A stretch of 64,000 nucleotides of DNA from CALXOJ01 sp034120015. Lineage in GTDB: Bacteria; Spirochaetota; Spirochaetia; JAFGXN01. Every line of letters starts with the position of its first letter. The first letter of the stretch is position 1. The stretch covers positions 1-64,000 of the forward strand of contig JAXEIF010000011.1 of assembly GCA_034120015.1 (NCBI GenBank), read 5' to 3'. This document shows, one piece after another, positions 36,387-44,388 of the stretch. Under the pieces are notes generated by a model. It was not told where the DNA came from, did no database searches, and saw only the letters and a list, made by a program, of their open reading frames with translations. The position numbers and the translations under genes were made by a program.

Positions 36387-37391
36387 CTACTCCATCGAAA
36401 GGAAGCGAATCGGATCGATATTCTGAGAACCGATTCTGATTTCGTAATGCACATGAGGTCCGGTTGTCAGACCGGTATTTCCCAAAGCCGCAATCCGCTG
36501 CCCCTGAGCCACTGTGTCGCCCTCATTGACATAAATGGCATCGCAGTGGGCATACCGGGTATAAAACCCGTACTTATGCTGAATTGTCAGATAATTACCG
36601 TAATCCTCATGCCAGGTCACTTCGACAACTTTTCCGTTGGCTGTCGCCACAATTCCCGTACCGCGGGTATAAGCAATATCGAGTGCATTGTGAAGATACC
36701 AGTAACCGCGAATCGGATGCTGTGCCGGTCCGAACGGAGCGGATATATAACCGCGCCCCCGCTCGACCGGCCATCCCGTCGGAATTTCCTCCAAAAGGTT
36801 GCCTTTTGAATTTAAAAGCCCGGAAATACGGGACAGCTCCGACATAGATGATTCGAGAAAACGGGAAATATTTTTGACATCCTGTAACTCCCTCATTGTT
36901 TGTCCGTCGTGAGCTTCCACGTTAATAAAGGAAGCATAATCACCGGACGACTGTGTTGTTTTATTCAATTGGGAGGATAATCCGAACGAATCAAGCGTAT
37001 CGGATAGTACATTTTCAAAATCTCTTGCCGTTCTCCTCAATTCGGTCACGCTGTCTTTCAGTTCTTCGTTTTCCGTCTCGACAGCTGCCATTCTGGATTC
37101 GGCAGACAGGACATTCTGACCGCCGGATGCAAATAAAATTCCCAATACGACCGTTACGGCCGACAAAACCGCAACAAACGCGCACAAAGTAAAAATAGTT
37201 GCAAACGATATTTTAAAATTGACCGCTTTCTTCTCCGTATGAGGGATAATCATAACCGTATAACGGCGTCCGAGCAGCCGAAAGAATTTTGTCATTCGGG
37301 TCCGGAATTTCTTTGTGCCGCGCGATACGGAAGCCACTATCCTGTCAAAAAAACGGTTCTCGATTTTCTTATAGTTATGAGTTAAAGACAC
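36387..37391 (-). CDS. Membrane-anchored M23 (LytM) peptidoglycan endopeptidase
   Basis: A zinc endopeptidase of the cell wall. A basic cytoplasmic N-terminus is followed by one helix (about residues 62-88), a coiled coil (about 95-190) and the M23 domain (about 215-330), with zinc ligands in HNALDIA and GPHVHYE, so it appears active. The start is GTG at 37391, with GAGAGG five bases upstream; an earlier GTG at 37433 lies within the promoter spacer and cannot be used from this promoter. It leads the operon containing bactofilin, whose filaments probably interact with the cytoplasmic tail. Confidence 0.93.
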   Translation of the reverse strand: MSLTHNYKKIENRFFDRIVASVSRGTKKFRTRMTKFFRLLGRRYTVMIIPHTEKKAVNFKISFATIFTLCAFVAVLSAVTVVLGILFASGGQNVLSAESRMAAVETENEELKDSVTELRRTARDFENVLSDTLDSFGLSSQLNKTTQSSGDYASFINVEAHDGQTMRELQDVKNISRFLESSMSELSRISGLLNSKGNLLEEIPTGWPVERGRGYISAPFGPAQHPIRGYWYLHNALDIAYTRGTGIVATANGKVVEVTWHEDYGNYLTIQHKYGFYTRYAHCDAIYVNEGDTVAQGQRIAALGNTGLTTGPHVHYEIRIGSQNIDPIRFLSME

Positions 37392-37423
37392 GAAAGCCTC
37401 TCTGTTTCGCAATATTCTTTTTA

Positions 37424-37452
37424 AGAATATCACGGATTAAAAATTTTGTCAA
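37424..37452 (-). promoter_or_regulatory. Sigma-70 promoter of the peptidase-bactofilin-pur operon
   Basis: TTGACA and TATTCT are separated by 17 bases. It decides the GTG start at 37391, as the upstream in-frame GTG is inside the promoter. No further strong promoter was noticed before purE. Confidence 0.8.
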
Positions 37453-37456
37453 ACAA

Positions 37457-38344
37457 TCACCGGCCGGCCGTAAGACTTCCGAGTGCCGATGCCGGCAGCT
37501 TATAAAAATCACCGTCCTCGTTGCTGACAGCCAATCCTCCGTCGGAAGTAAAACAAACCCCTTCACACTGACCGCAGTCGAGAGAAAAAATTTTAAGTAT
37601 CTTATCGGATAAACCGGTCAGCCCGTCCGAAACATCGACAAGATACAGGTAATTATAAGAAAGAACCGCCAGCCGCTGCTCTTCCGCGTCGATATCGGCA
37701 GACGTAATTTCACTGAATGCAGAAAAAGAGCCGACCGCATGAGCATCAATCCGCCGTCCCGATTTCGGATCGGCTTCGAATATCAATGCCTCTCCCCGAT
37801 TTTTCGTAATCAGGTAAAATTTTTCTTTATAAATGAACAGAGCTTCCGTATCGGCGTAAACGGTTTTACCGTCCATTCGGCAACGGATAACCCATTTTTC
37901 TTCGACAAGCGCCGTTCCCGATGAAACCGTTTTTTTCCCGTCAATCCGGTAAATCCGCTTTTCCGTCCGAAGTCTCAAATTATCTCCGATATCGGCCAGA
38001 TAGATTTGACCGTCTTTGCCCCGGGCCAGATCTTCCCAATCCGACTGAACAGCTCCTTTCACGGGAATACTCCGGTAATCACCGATTTGACCGTCGTTAT
38101 ACCGAAAAAGATAAATTTTCGACGGAGAGAAACTGTCTCCGTGAGTCAGAAACAAACCGGGTTCGCCGTCGACTTCCGACAGCCCCGAAGACTCCGGCAA
38201 CGCTTTCACATCAAATAAGGAATGTCGGGCCGCATCCGAAAAAAACAATACCGTTCCCGCAGGTTTTCCCTCATCCCGAACATTCCAAACCATACAGCCG
38301 GCCGGCAAAAATACCGCCGCCAAAATCAAAACCGCTTTCTTCAT
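37457..38344 (-). CDS. Beta-propeller-like lipoprotein
   Basis: A 295-residue lipoprotein with signal sequence KKAVLILAAVFLPAGC. The rest has regularly spaced beta-strand patterns (SSGLSEVDGEPGLFLTHGD, DWEDLARGKDGQIYLADIGDN) typical of SdiA-regulated/phytase-like propellers, in which Trp-Glu-Asp-Leu segments recur. No catalytic assignment is possible. The ATG at 38344 follows a -10-like box by seven bases and has no ribosome site, so it is probably leaderless; the twelve upstream in-frame codons cover the -35 box. Confidence 0.8.
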   Translation of the reverse strand: MKKAVLILAAVFLPAGCMVWNVRDEGKPAGTVLFFSDAARHSLFDVKALPESSGLSEVDGEPGLFLTHGDSFSPSKIYLFRYNDGQIGDYRSIPVKGAVQSDWEDLARGKDGQIYLADIGDNLRLRTEKRIYRIDGKKTVSSGTALVEEKWVIRCRMDGKTVYADTEALFIYKEKFYLITKNRGEALIFEADPKSGRRIDAHAVGSFSAFSEITSADIDAEEQRLAVLSYNYLYLVDVSDGLTGLSDKILKIFSLDCGQCEGVCFTSDGGLAVSNEDGDFYKLPASALGSLTAGR

Positions 38345-38351
38345 GAAACAA

Positions 38352-38380
38352 ATGAAAGCATGAATACGGGAAATAGTCAA
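38352..38380 (-). promoter_or_regulatory. Probable promoter giving a leaderless transcript
   Basis: TTGACT, 17 bases, then TTTCAT in an extended TGC context on the minus strand, ending seven bases before the ATG at 38344. The -10 match is only four of six, so it is weaker than the others. Confidence 0.55.
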
Positions 38381-38410
38381 TCCGAACTTCCGTCACCGGA
38401 AGAAAAAATC

Positions 38411-38439
38411 TTGACCTCTTCCCGCGAATATGATACCAT
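38411..38439 (+). promoter_or_regulatory. Candidate promoter of tatD-dus
   Basis: TTGACC and TACCAT are separated by 17 bases, 45 bases before the tatD ATG, which has AGGA upstream. Confidence 0.5.
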
Positions 38440-38484
38440 TTTACAAGAAGGGTTTCCTTCCATCTTAATTTTACAGGATATATT

Positions 38485-39258
38485 ATGAATTTGTTTGATA
38501 CTCATGCTCACATCGGTCTGATTCATGATGACCCTATTGAACAGCTTATCGTGACAAAGGAAGCTAAACAGGCAGATGTCAAATACATTATCAGCATCTG
38601 CAACAATATTAAGGATTTCGGCGCTATTTACGATAATCTGACACTGGCAGACAACGTTCTCTATGCAGTCGGACTTTCCCCTGCCGAAGTCGACAATCTG
38701 CCATCAAACTGGGAAGAACAGATTATCGCCAATGCTGCCAAAGCGAAAGTTGTCGCTATCGGTGAAACCGGGCTCGACTATTACCGTAAGTTCGGAAACA
38801 AAAACGCACAAATCGAACTGTTTCGCAGACAGCTGACTTTAGCGGAAAAACTGAACAAACCGGTTATCGTCCACAACCGTGAAGCCGGAGAGGATATTTA
38901 CAATATCTTAAAAACAAATATCCCTTCAAAAGGTGCGGTTTTACACTGCTATTCGGAAGACTGGAACTATGCAAAAAAAATTCTTGACTTAAACGTCATG
39001 TTTTCGTTTGCCGGAAATCTGACATACAAAAATGCCAGAAATCTTCACGAAACCGTCCGCAATCTTCCGGAAGACAGGATTCTTCTCGAAACCGAGGCCC
39101 CGTTTATGATTCCCGCCGTATACCGGGGAAAACGAAACAAACCGGCTTATCTGAAAGAAACTCTGAAATTTCTGGCCGGTTTTTTAAACCGGGATCCCGA
39201 AGAACTGGCGGATATCATTTACAAAAATTCTCTGCACTTTTTCAATATTTCGGAATAA
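38485..39258 (+). CDS. tatD: TatD-family metal-dependent hydrolase (DNase)
   Basis: TIM-barrel metallohydrolase; relatives are 3'-5' exonucleases or D-aminoacyl-tRNA deacylases. Metal ligands visible are His7 and His9 (THAHI), Glu94 (GETGLDY), His130 (VIVHNREA) and His154 (LHCYSED). The last ligand, normally the Asp in ETDAP, is Glu204 here (ETEAP), a conservative change that could alter metal geometry. The 257-residue length is usual. dus starts one base after the stop. Confidence 0.92.
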   Translation: MNLFDTHAHIGLIHDDPIEQLIVTKEAKQADVKYIISICNNIKDFGAIYDNLTLADNVLYAVGLSPAEVDNLPSNWEEQIIANAAKAKVVAIGETGLDYYRKFGNKNAQIELFRRQLTLAEKLNKPVIVHNREAGEDIYNILKTNIPSKGAVLHCYSEDWNYAKKILDLNVMFSFAGNLTYKNARNLHETVRNLPEDRILLETEAPFMIPAVYRGKRNKPAYLKETLKFLAGFLNRDPEELADIIYKNSLHFFNISE

Positions 39259-39259
39259 G

Positions 39260-40282
39260 ATGAATTGGCAGATAAAGACCGTTTTACCGGGAACATCGAT
39301 TACCGGTCATATTTTTCTTGCGCCGATGGCCGGTTACACCGATTCCGTTTTCCGCGGATTGTGCGCCGAATACGGAGCCGATCTCTGCTATACGGAAATG
39401 GTCAGCTGCGAAGGTTTGTCCCGACTGAATAAAAAAACGGCCGAATTGATGAAAACCAAACCGGTCGAAAAACAGAGCGGCATCCAGCTTTTCGGAGTCA
39501 ACCCCGATTCCTGTTTTGAAGCGGCCAAAAACGCAGCCACCCTCAACCCGGCTGTTATCGATTTCAACTGCGGCTGCCCGGTACCGAAAGTCGTAAAAAC
39601 CGGCGCCGGATCTGCCCTAATGCGCAATCTGCCGCTGTTAACGGAGCTCATCGGCGCTCTCAAAGCCGGCATCGCCGCGGCGGGCAAAAACATTCCGGTT
39701 TCGATCAAGATCCGTTCCGGATGGACAGCCGATGAGATTAATGCAACGGAAACGGCCGCGGCGGCAATCGAAGCCGGCATCGATTTAATCGGCATTCACG
39801 GCCGGACCCGGGCTCAGGGGTACAGCGGTGTCGCTGACTACAGCATTATCCGCCGCGTTAAAGAATCCGTTAACGTCCCTGTAATCGGCTCGGGCGATCT
39901 TTTTTCACCACGAGACGTTGCCCGTATGTTTAACGAAACGGGAGTCGACGCCGTCATGATTGCCCGTGGAGCTATCGGAAACCCGCAAATTTTTTTACAG
40001 ACAAAAGAATTTTTAAACGCCGACCCGGTCACCGAATTCGACGATACGGCCAAACTCAAACTGGCGCGCCGCCATTTACGCGAATCGGTTGCCGAATTCG
40101 GAGAACGGAGAGCCTGCAGGGAAATCCGCAAACATCTTTGCGCTTACTCAAAAGGTGTTCGAAACGGCACAACGCTACGCAACAGCCTCGTACGTTGCAC
40201 AACCCTGGCTGAATACGAAGCCGTTTTCGACGATTTTTTTCGGGAACAGGAAATCGACCGGGAAAAAAATTTACCCGATTGA
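39260..40282 (+). CDS. dus: tRNA-dihydrouridine synthase (DusB-type)
   Basis: FMN enzyme reducing uridine in the tRNA D-loop. APMAGYTDSVFRG starts the barrel; the catalytic Cys is in NCGCPVPKVVKTGAGSALM and FMN-binding motifs include HGRTRAQGYSG, VIGSGDLF and MIARGAIGNP. A helical C-terminal domain follows. The 340-residue length is normal. Translation is probably coupled to tatD. Confidence 0.95.
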   Translation: MNWQIKTVLPGTSITGHIFLAPMAGYTDSVFRGLCAEYGADLCYTEMVSCEGLSRLNKKTAELMKTKPVEKQSGIQLFGVNPDSCFEAAKNAATLNPAVIDFNCGCPVPKVVKTGAGSALMRNLPLLTELIGALKAGIAAAGKNIPVSIKIRSGWTADEINATETAAAAIEAGIDLIGIHGRTRAQGYSGVADYSIIRRVKESVNVPVIGSGDLFSPRDVARMFNETGVDAVMIARGAIGNPQIFLQTKEFLNADPVTEFDDTAKLKLARRHLRESVAEFGERRACREIRKHLCAYSKGVRNGTTLRNSLVRCTTLAEYEAVFDDFFREQEIDREKNLPD

Positions 40283-40307
40283 TTTTCGTTTCCGAATCGG
40301 TTAATAT
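40279..40307 (+). promoter_or_regulatory. Sigma-70 promoter of dapB-dapA
   Basis: TTGATT and TAATAT are separated by 17 bases; the -35 overlaps the dus stop codon. The dapB ATG follows an AGAGGAAG site. Confidence 0.65.
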
Positions 40308-40325
40308 AAACGGAGAGGAAGAACC

Positions 40326-41075
40326 ATGAACATTGTTTTGGTCGGATATGGCCGAATGGGAAAAGCGGTTGAGGAAGCCGCCGTTCAAAGAGGACATACC
40401 GTTACAGCCAAAGTCGATCCGCTGACCGACGGACCTTTGACATTTCGGGAACTGACACCGGAAATTCTCAAACAGTCAGATGCCGTCATCGAATTTGCCC
40501 TTCCTCAGGGCATCGAAACCAACACACGTCTTTATGCGGAATACGCAATCCCGGCTGTTATCGGCACCACAGGGTGGGAAAACAAAAGAGACTCGGTGGC
40601 CTCTCTGGTCAAGGAAAAAAACGGTTCCGTTTTGTGGGGGAATAATTTTTCCGTCGGTGCCCATCTTTTATTCAGACTGACGGAAGAAGCCGCCCAATTA
40701 ATTGAAAACCTGACCGACTACGATATTATGGTGCACGAAATTCATCATAAAATGAAGAAAGATTCCCCTTCGGGAACGGCGCTGACTCTTGCCGAAAAAA
40801 TTCTTCAAAATAACAGACGAAAATCGGTCATTCAAACCGGAACATTGGACCGCATGATTCTTCCCGAAGAACTTCACGTTGTCGGAATTCGGGGCGGTTC
40901 GGTTCCGGGTGTTCATACGGTCACTGTCGACGGCCCTCACGATACCATCGAACTGACTCACACTGCACGCAACCGCTGCGGATTTGCTGTCGGCTCGGTT
41001 ATGGCTGCCGAATGGCTGATAAATAAAAAAGGCTTTTTTCGGGTCGAAGATTTTATCAACGATCTGTTCAAATAG
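40326..41075 (+). CDS. dapB: 4-hydroxy-tetrahydrodipicolinate reductase
   Basis: Second committed step of the lysine/diaminopimelate pathway. The nucleotide-binding loop is VGYGRMGKAV; the catalytic HEIHHKMKKDSPSGTAL contains the His pair and substrate Lys. The 249-residue length is close to usual. It is followed nine bases later by dapA. Whether the product feeds diaminopimelate for the wall or lysine only cannot be told from these two genes. Confidence 0.96.
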   Translation: MNIVLVGYGRMGKAVEEAAVQRGHTVTAKVDPLTDGPLTFRELTPEILKQSDAVIEFALPQGIETNTRLYAEYAIPAVIGTTGWENKRDSVASLVKEKNGSVLWGNNFSVGAHLLFRLTEEAAQLIENLTDYDIMVHEIHHKMKKDSPSGTALTLAEKILQNNRRKSVIQTGTLDRMILPEELHVVGIRGGSVPGVHTVTVDGPHDTIELTHTARNRCGFAVGSVMAAEWLINKKGFFRVEDFINDLFK

Positions 41076-41084
41076 GAGAAAAAA

Positions 41085-41966
41085 ATGAAAAAATTACAGG
41101 GCGTCATTACGGCATTGCCGACTCCGTTCTGTCAAGACGGCTCTCTGGATAAAAATGCACTTAAAAAATTTGTCGATTTTCAAATCGAAAACGGCATCAC
41201 GGCGTTGCTGCCCGTAGGCACGACCGGCGAAAGCCCTACATTAACACATGAAGAACATGCCGAAGTGATTCGTCTTGTCATCGAACAGACCGCAGGTCGT
41301 GTACCTGTTATTTGCGGTACCGGATCCAACTCGACTGCCGAGGCTGTGTCCATGACAAAACAGGCTGCTGCCGACGGAGCCGACTATTCGCTTCAGGTCA
41401 CACCGTATTACAACAAACCGGGACAGGAAGGAATCTACCGCCATTTTACGGCTATAGCCGATGCCTCCCCCATTCCGATTATCCTTTATAATATTGCCGG
41501 ACGGACGGGACGTAACATTGAAACAGAAACAGTGGCCCGTCTTGCCGAACATCCGAATATTGTCGGCGTCAAAGAAGCCTCCGGATCGATAGCCCAGGCT
41601 ATGGATGTCATCCATTCCGTTCCCGAAGACTTTATGGTCTTTTCCGGTGATGACAGTTTAACCCTGCCGACGGTTGCCGTCGGAGGCGACGGAATCATTT
41701 CGGTTGCATCCAATGTAATTCCCCAGGCAATGACTGAATTTACCTCCGCAGCACTGACGGGTGATTGGGAAACGGCCCGCAGGTACAACAAAAAATATGC
41801 CTCTCTTTTTCAAAAACTGTTTATTGACACCAACCCTGTTCCCGTAAAATACGCGCTTGCCCGTATGGGATGGATGGAAGAAGTTTACCGCCTTCCTTTG
41901 TGTCCGATGAACGATAACTGCAAGGCCATTCTTGACGCCGTTCTGAAGGAACTCGATTTAATCTGA
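41085..41966 (+). CDS. dapA: 4-hydroxy-tetrahydrodipicolinate synthase
   Basis: Condenses pyruvate and aspartate semialdehyde through a lysine Schiff base. GTTGESPTL is the Thr-Thr region, the catalytic Tyr lies in VTPYYNKPGQEG, the substrate Arg in YNIAGRTGRN and the Schiff-base Lys in GVKEASG. The 293-residue length is standard, and AGGAG lies before the ATG. Confidence 0.97.
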   Translation: MKKLQGVITALPTPFCQDGSLDKNALKKFVDFQIENGITALLPVGTTGESPTLTHEEHAEVIRLVIEQTAGRVPVICGTGSNSTAEAVSMTKQAAADGADYSLQVTPYYNKPGQEGIYRHFTAIADASPIPIILYNIAGRTGRNIETETVARLAEHPNIVGVKEASGSIAQAMDVIHSVPEDFMVFSGDDSLTLPTVAVGGDGIISVASNVIPQAMTEFTSAALTGDWETARRYNKKYASLFQKLFIDTNPVPVKYALARMGWMEEVYRLPLCPMNDNCKAILDAVLKELDLI

Positions 41967-41978
41967 GAACCGGTCGGA

Positions 41979-42626
41979 ATGAATAAAACAAATCGAACCG
42001 GACAGAATGCGGCAACCGGAAAGAAATCTCTTTTGCAAAAAAATTTCGAAAGAAGACCGAAACAAACGGAAAAGAGCAATCGGGAAAAAATGATCGGCGG
42101 AGAATTGTACTCCGCTCTCGATCGGGAGCTGATTTTTCTGAGATGGAGGGCACAACGTCTCTGCCGTAAAATCAACCGGTTTTCGACCATGCCTTTTTAT
42201 CCCCTGAAAAAATATTATCTGAAAAAGCTGTTCGGCAAATGCGGACACAATGCTTATATCGAACCTCCCTTTCACTGTGATTACGGATTCAATATTACTG
42301 TCGGAGATTCTTTTTATGCCAATACGGGGTGTGTGTTTCTCGATGTCACGCCGATTACAATCGGCAGTCACGTTATGCTCGGACCGCATGTACAGCTGTA
42401 TGCGGCTACCCATCCGATTTCTCCCGAAATTCGTTTAACGGGAGAAGAATGCGGAGCTCCTATTACTATCGGAAACAACGTCTGGATTGGCGGAAATACG
42501 GTTATTCAACCGGGAGTTACAATCGGAGATAATACCGTTATCGGTGCAGGGAGTGTCGTTACAAAAGACATTCCCGCAAACACGGTGGCCTACGGCAATC
42601 CGTGCCGCGTCCGGAAAACACTGTAA
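41979..42626 (+). CDS. Sugar O-acetyltransferase (Maa/LacA type, left-handed beta-helix)
   Basis: Hexapeptide-repeat acetyltransferase using acetyl-CoA, trimeric in known relatives. MIGGELYSALDREL matches the family N-terminus, FHCDYGFNITVGD and the helix repeats ITIGNNVWIGGN and VTIGDNTVIGAGS follow, with the catalytic His in ATHPIS. The start is uncertain: from 41979 there is a 37-residue basic extension, and the ATG at 42090 fits family length better but lacks a good ribosome site. It follows dapA by 12 bases, yet it is not a tetrahydrodipicolinate acetyltransferase by sequence. Confidence 0.88.
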   Translation: MNKTNRTGQNAATGKKSLLQKNFERRPKQTEKSNREKMIGGELYSALDRELIFLRWRAQRLCRKINRFSTMPFYPLKKYYLKKLFGKCGHNAYIEPPFHCDYGFNITVGDSFYANTGCVFLDVTPITIGSHVMLGPHVQLYAATHPISPEIRLTGEECGAPITIGNNVWIGGNTVIQPGVTIGDNTVIGAGSVVTKDIPANTVAYGNPCRVRKTL

Positions 42627-42662
42627 ACTGTTTCGACGAACGCACCGGCTTTTTCCTTTCAA

Positions 42663-42688
42663 AAAAACCGACCTGACGGTCGGTTTTT
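42663..42688. terminator. Bidirectional intrinsic terminator
   Basis: AAAAACCGACC, loop TGAC, GGTCGGTTTTT between the convergent acetyltransferase and steroid-reductase-like genes. Confidence 0.92.
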
Positions 42689-42694
42689 ACAACA

Positions 42695-43480
42695 TTAAAA
42701 CACAAACGGAATCATGGCTTTACGGGATGAGGGATATTCGTCACCGAATTTTTCACGATACCATTGCAGATTTTTGTACGCACGGGGTCCCAAATTGGCA
42801 AAAGTGAAAACGGCAAACGCCAGACCGGCCCATGATCCGGTTAAAACCGCCCACCCGAGCCATTCCATAAATTCCCCGAAATAATTGGGCGAAGCCACCC
42901 ATTTATGAAGGCCGCGATTCGGAATTTTATACCCTGTTTCGCCCGGCTTTCTCAGAGAGCGGAGAACCGCATCCGAATGCTGATTAATCACCCAGCCGGC
43001 CAAAAACAGACCGACACCGATTAAAAAATTGGGAGTCAGAAACCATCCGGGATTGTATTTATCGGCCGCATCGGGAGAAAGAAAAATCTCGTAACCATTA
43101 ATATAACCGTTAATCGAATTGAAAAATGCCCCGAAAAGCGGAATCAGAGCCGCCATCGGACGGCTTCCCTTTGAAAGACGAAAGGGATAAATAAAGGTAC
43201 GGTAAATATAATGAAATTCCCAAATACAGATAAACACAATCATAACGGGATTTTCCCATCCGCGGGCCAGATAAAACATCAGAAGAATGACGGCGAAAGC
43301 GGGAAATTCCATAATGACCCAACCGGGACGGGCCTGAACCACCGGACCGAAACCGGCTGTACCGTATTTACCATAAGGAGCTGTTTTATAGAAAAGAAAA
43401 AGAACAACAAAAATTGCAGACACAAGTTGAAAAACCAGCAGACACTGATAAAGAATAAGCAAAACAGATGATTCTGTCAC
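42695..43480 (-). CDS. Steroid 5-alpha-reductase-like membrane protein
   Basis: A 261-residue integral membrane protein of the 3-oxo-5-alpha-steroid 4-dehydrogenase C-terminal family, with about six to seven helices. The C-terminal signature is visible: SPNYFGEFMEWLGWA and later REKFGDEYPSSRKAMIPFVF in parts. Relatives reduce steroid or isoprenoid double bonds with NADPH. The natural substrate in a bacterium that makes no steroids is unknown. The start is GTG at 43480, preceded by AAAGGAG; the 17 codons upstream have no site. Confidence 0.85.
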   Translation of the reverse strand: MTESSVLLILYQCLLVFQLVSAIFVVLFLFYKTAPYGKYGTAGFGPVVQARPGWVIMEFPAFAVILLMFYLARGWENPVMIVFICIWEFHYIYRTFIYPFRLSKGSRPMAALIPLFGAFFNSINGYINGYEIFLSPDAADKYNPGWFLTPNFLIGVGLFLAGWVINQHSDAVLRSLRKPGETGYKIPNRGLHKWVASPNYFGEFMEWLGWAVLTGSWAGLAFAVFTFANLGPRAYKNLQWYREKFGDEYPSSRKAMIPFVF

Positions 43481-43530
43481 AAAAACTCTCCTTTCGATTA
43501 CAGTAGCACAGCAAAACTCTTTTGTCAACA

Positions 43531-43561
43531 AAAAAGGGACCCTGTCAGCGGATCCCTTTTT
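43531..43561 (-). terminator. Intrinsic terminator of the flaA operon
   Basis: On the minus strand AAAAAGGGATCC, loop GCTGACAG, GGTCCCTTTTTT, with one G-U type pair, 18 bases after the second flaA gene. Confidence 0.8.
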
Positions 43562-43578
43562 CGATAATCAGACCGATT

Positions 43579-44388
43579 CTACCACTCATCCGACATATTT
43601 TCAATTCCGCTGTACTGTGACAGATGAATCACATCGGTATAAGCTTCCAAATCATCGAAATAAACATAATAATCACGAAGCATTTCCATCGCATTAAACT
43701 TGATAACCAGCCCCAGTACGGAAAATCCGGGTTTATCGGGAGCCATCATATCTTCCTGCGTGACCGTCGGAGGAACGTAGGCAATCAGCTGCTTCCATCC
43801 GATGAAATTCAGTTTCGGATTCTCGAACGGAATATCGGCAATGACACCTGTCGCCGACTTAACACGAATATACAGTTCGTGATTCATTCCGCGACCGCAA
43901 ACCCACAGCGAAAACGCTTTGGTAATACCGTCCATGCGAATCGGCGATCTTCTTTTCAAAAAGAATTCTTCTCCGTAAGCACGTCTTGTAAAATGGATTT
44001 TCGCACCCAAAACAACGGAGCGGCCTTCGGCTTCGGCAGCTTCTCCGGAAAGATCCAGTTTTTCGCCTTCGGAAGCCGGTTTATCCGGTCTGTCCATATA
44101 TTTCAGCGAAGCCACGGCCGTATCCGGGAAAATAACCGCTTCCCAGGCCGTTTCGATATTAAACTGATCCAAAAGGAACGTTTTCACTTCCGAAGCACGC
44201 TGATCCGTACCGACGTTGGACACATCAACACTTGCGGAACGATCGACATACTCTTTCTGTTCTGTGTTTTCGTTCTGGGCTGTCGTTTGCGTTGCAGCTG
44301 TTTCTTCGGTTTCAACCGGAGCCGCTTCCTGCGCAAACAAACCGAATGTCATAAAAGTCAAAAGCAATAAAGCGAATTTTTTCATCAT
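43579..44388 (-). CDS. flaA: FlaA-family flagellar filament outer-layer protein (second copy)
   Basis: Sheath protein of the periplasmic flagellar filament of spirochaetes. The signal peptide ends near residue 19 (LFAQ), followed by a Glu/Thr-rich spacer of about 40 residues and then the FlaA domain (about 60-265). LNFIGWKQLIAYVP and YYVYFDDLEAYTD match the first copy and other FlaA proteins. The start shares one base with the stop of the first copy (TAATG), with GGAG upstream inside that gene. The pair probably forms distinct layers or segments of the sheath. Confidence 0.88.
   Translation of the reverse strand: MMKKFALLLLTFMTFGLFAQEAAPVETEETAATQTTAQNENTEQKEYVDRSASVDVSNVGTDQRASEVKTFLLDQFNIETAWEAVIFPDTAVASLKYMDRPDKPASEGEKLDLSGEAAEAEGRSVVLGAKIHFTRRAYGEEFFLKRRSPIRMDGITKAFSLWVCGRGMNHELYIRVKSATGVIADIPFENPKLNFIGWKQLIAYVPPTVTQEDMMAPDKPGFSVLGLVIKFNAMEMLRDYYVYFDDLEAYTDVIHLSQYSGIENMSDEW

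Noticed and set aside
38360..38488. 42-codon open frame ending in ATGA overlap with tatD
   Set aside because: The overlap looked like coupling, but there is no ribosome site, the tatD promoter lies within it and composition is not distinctive.
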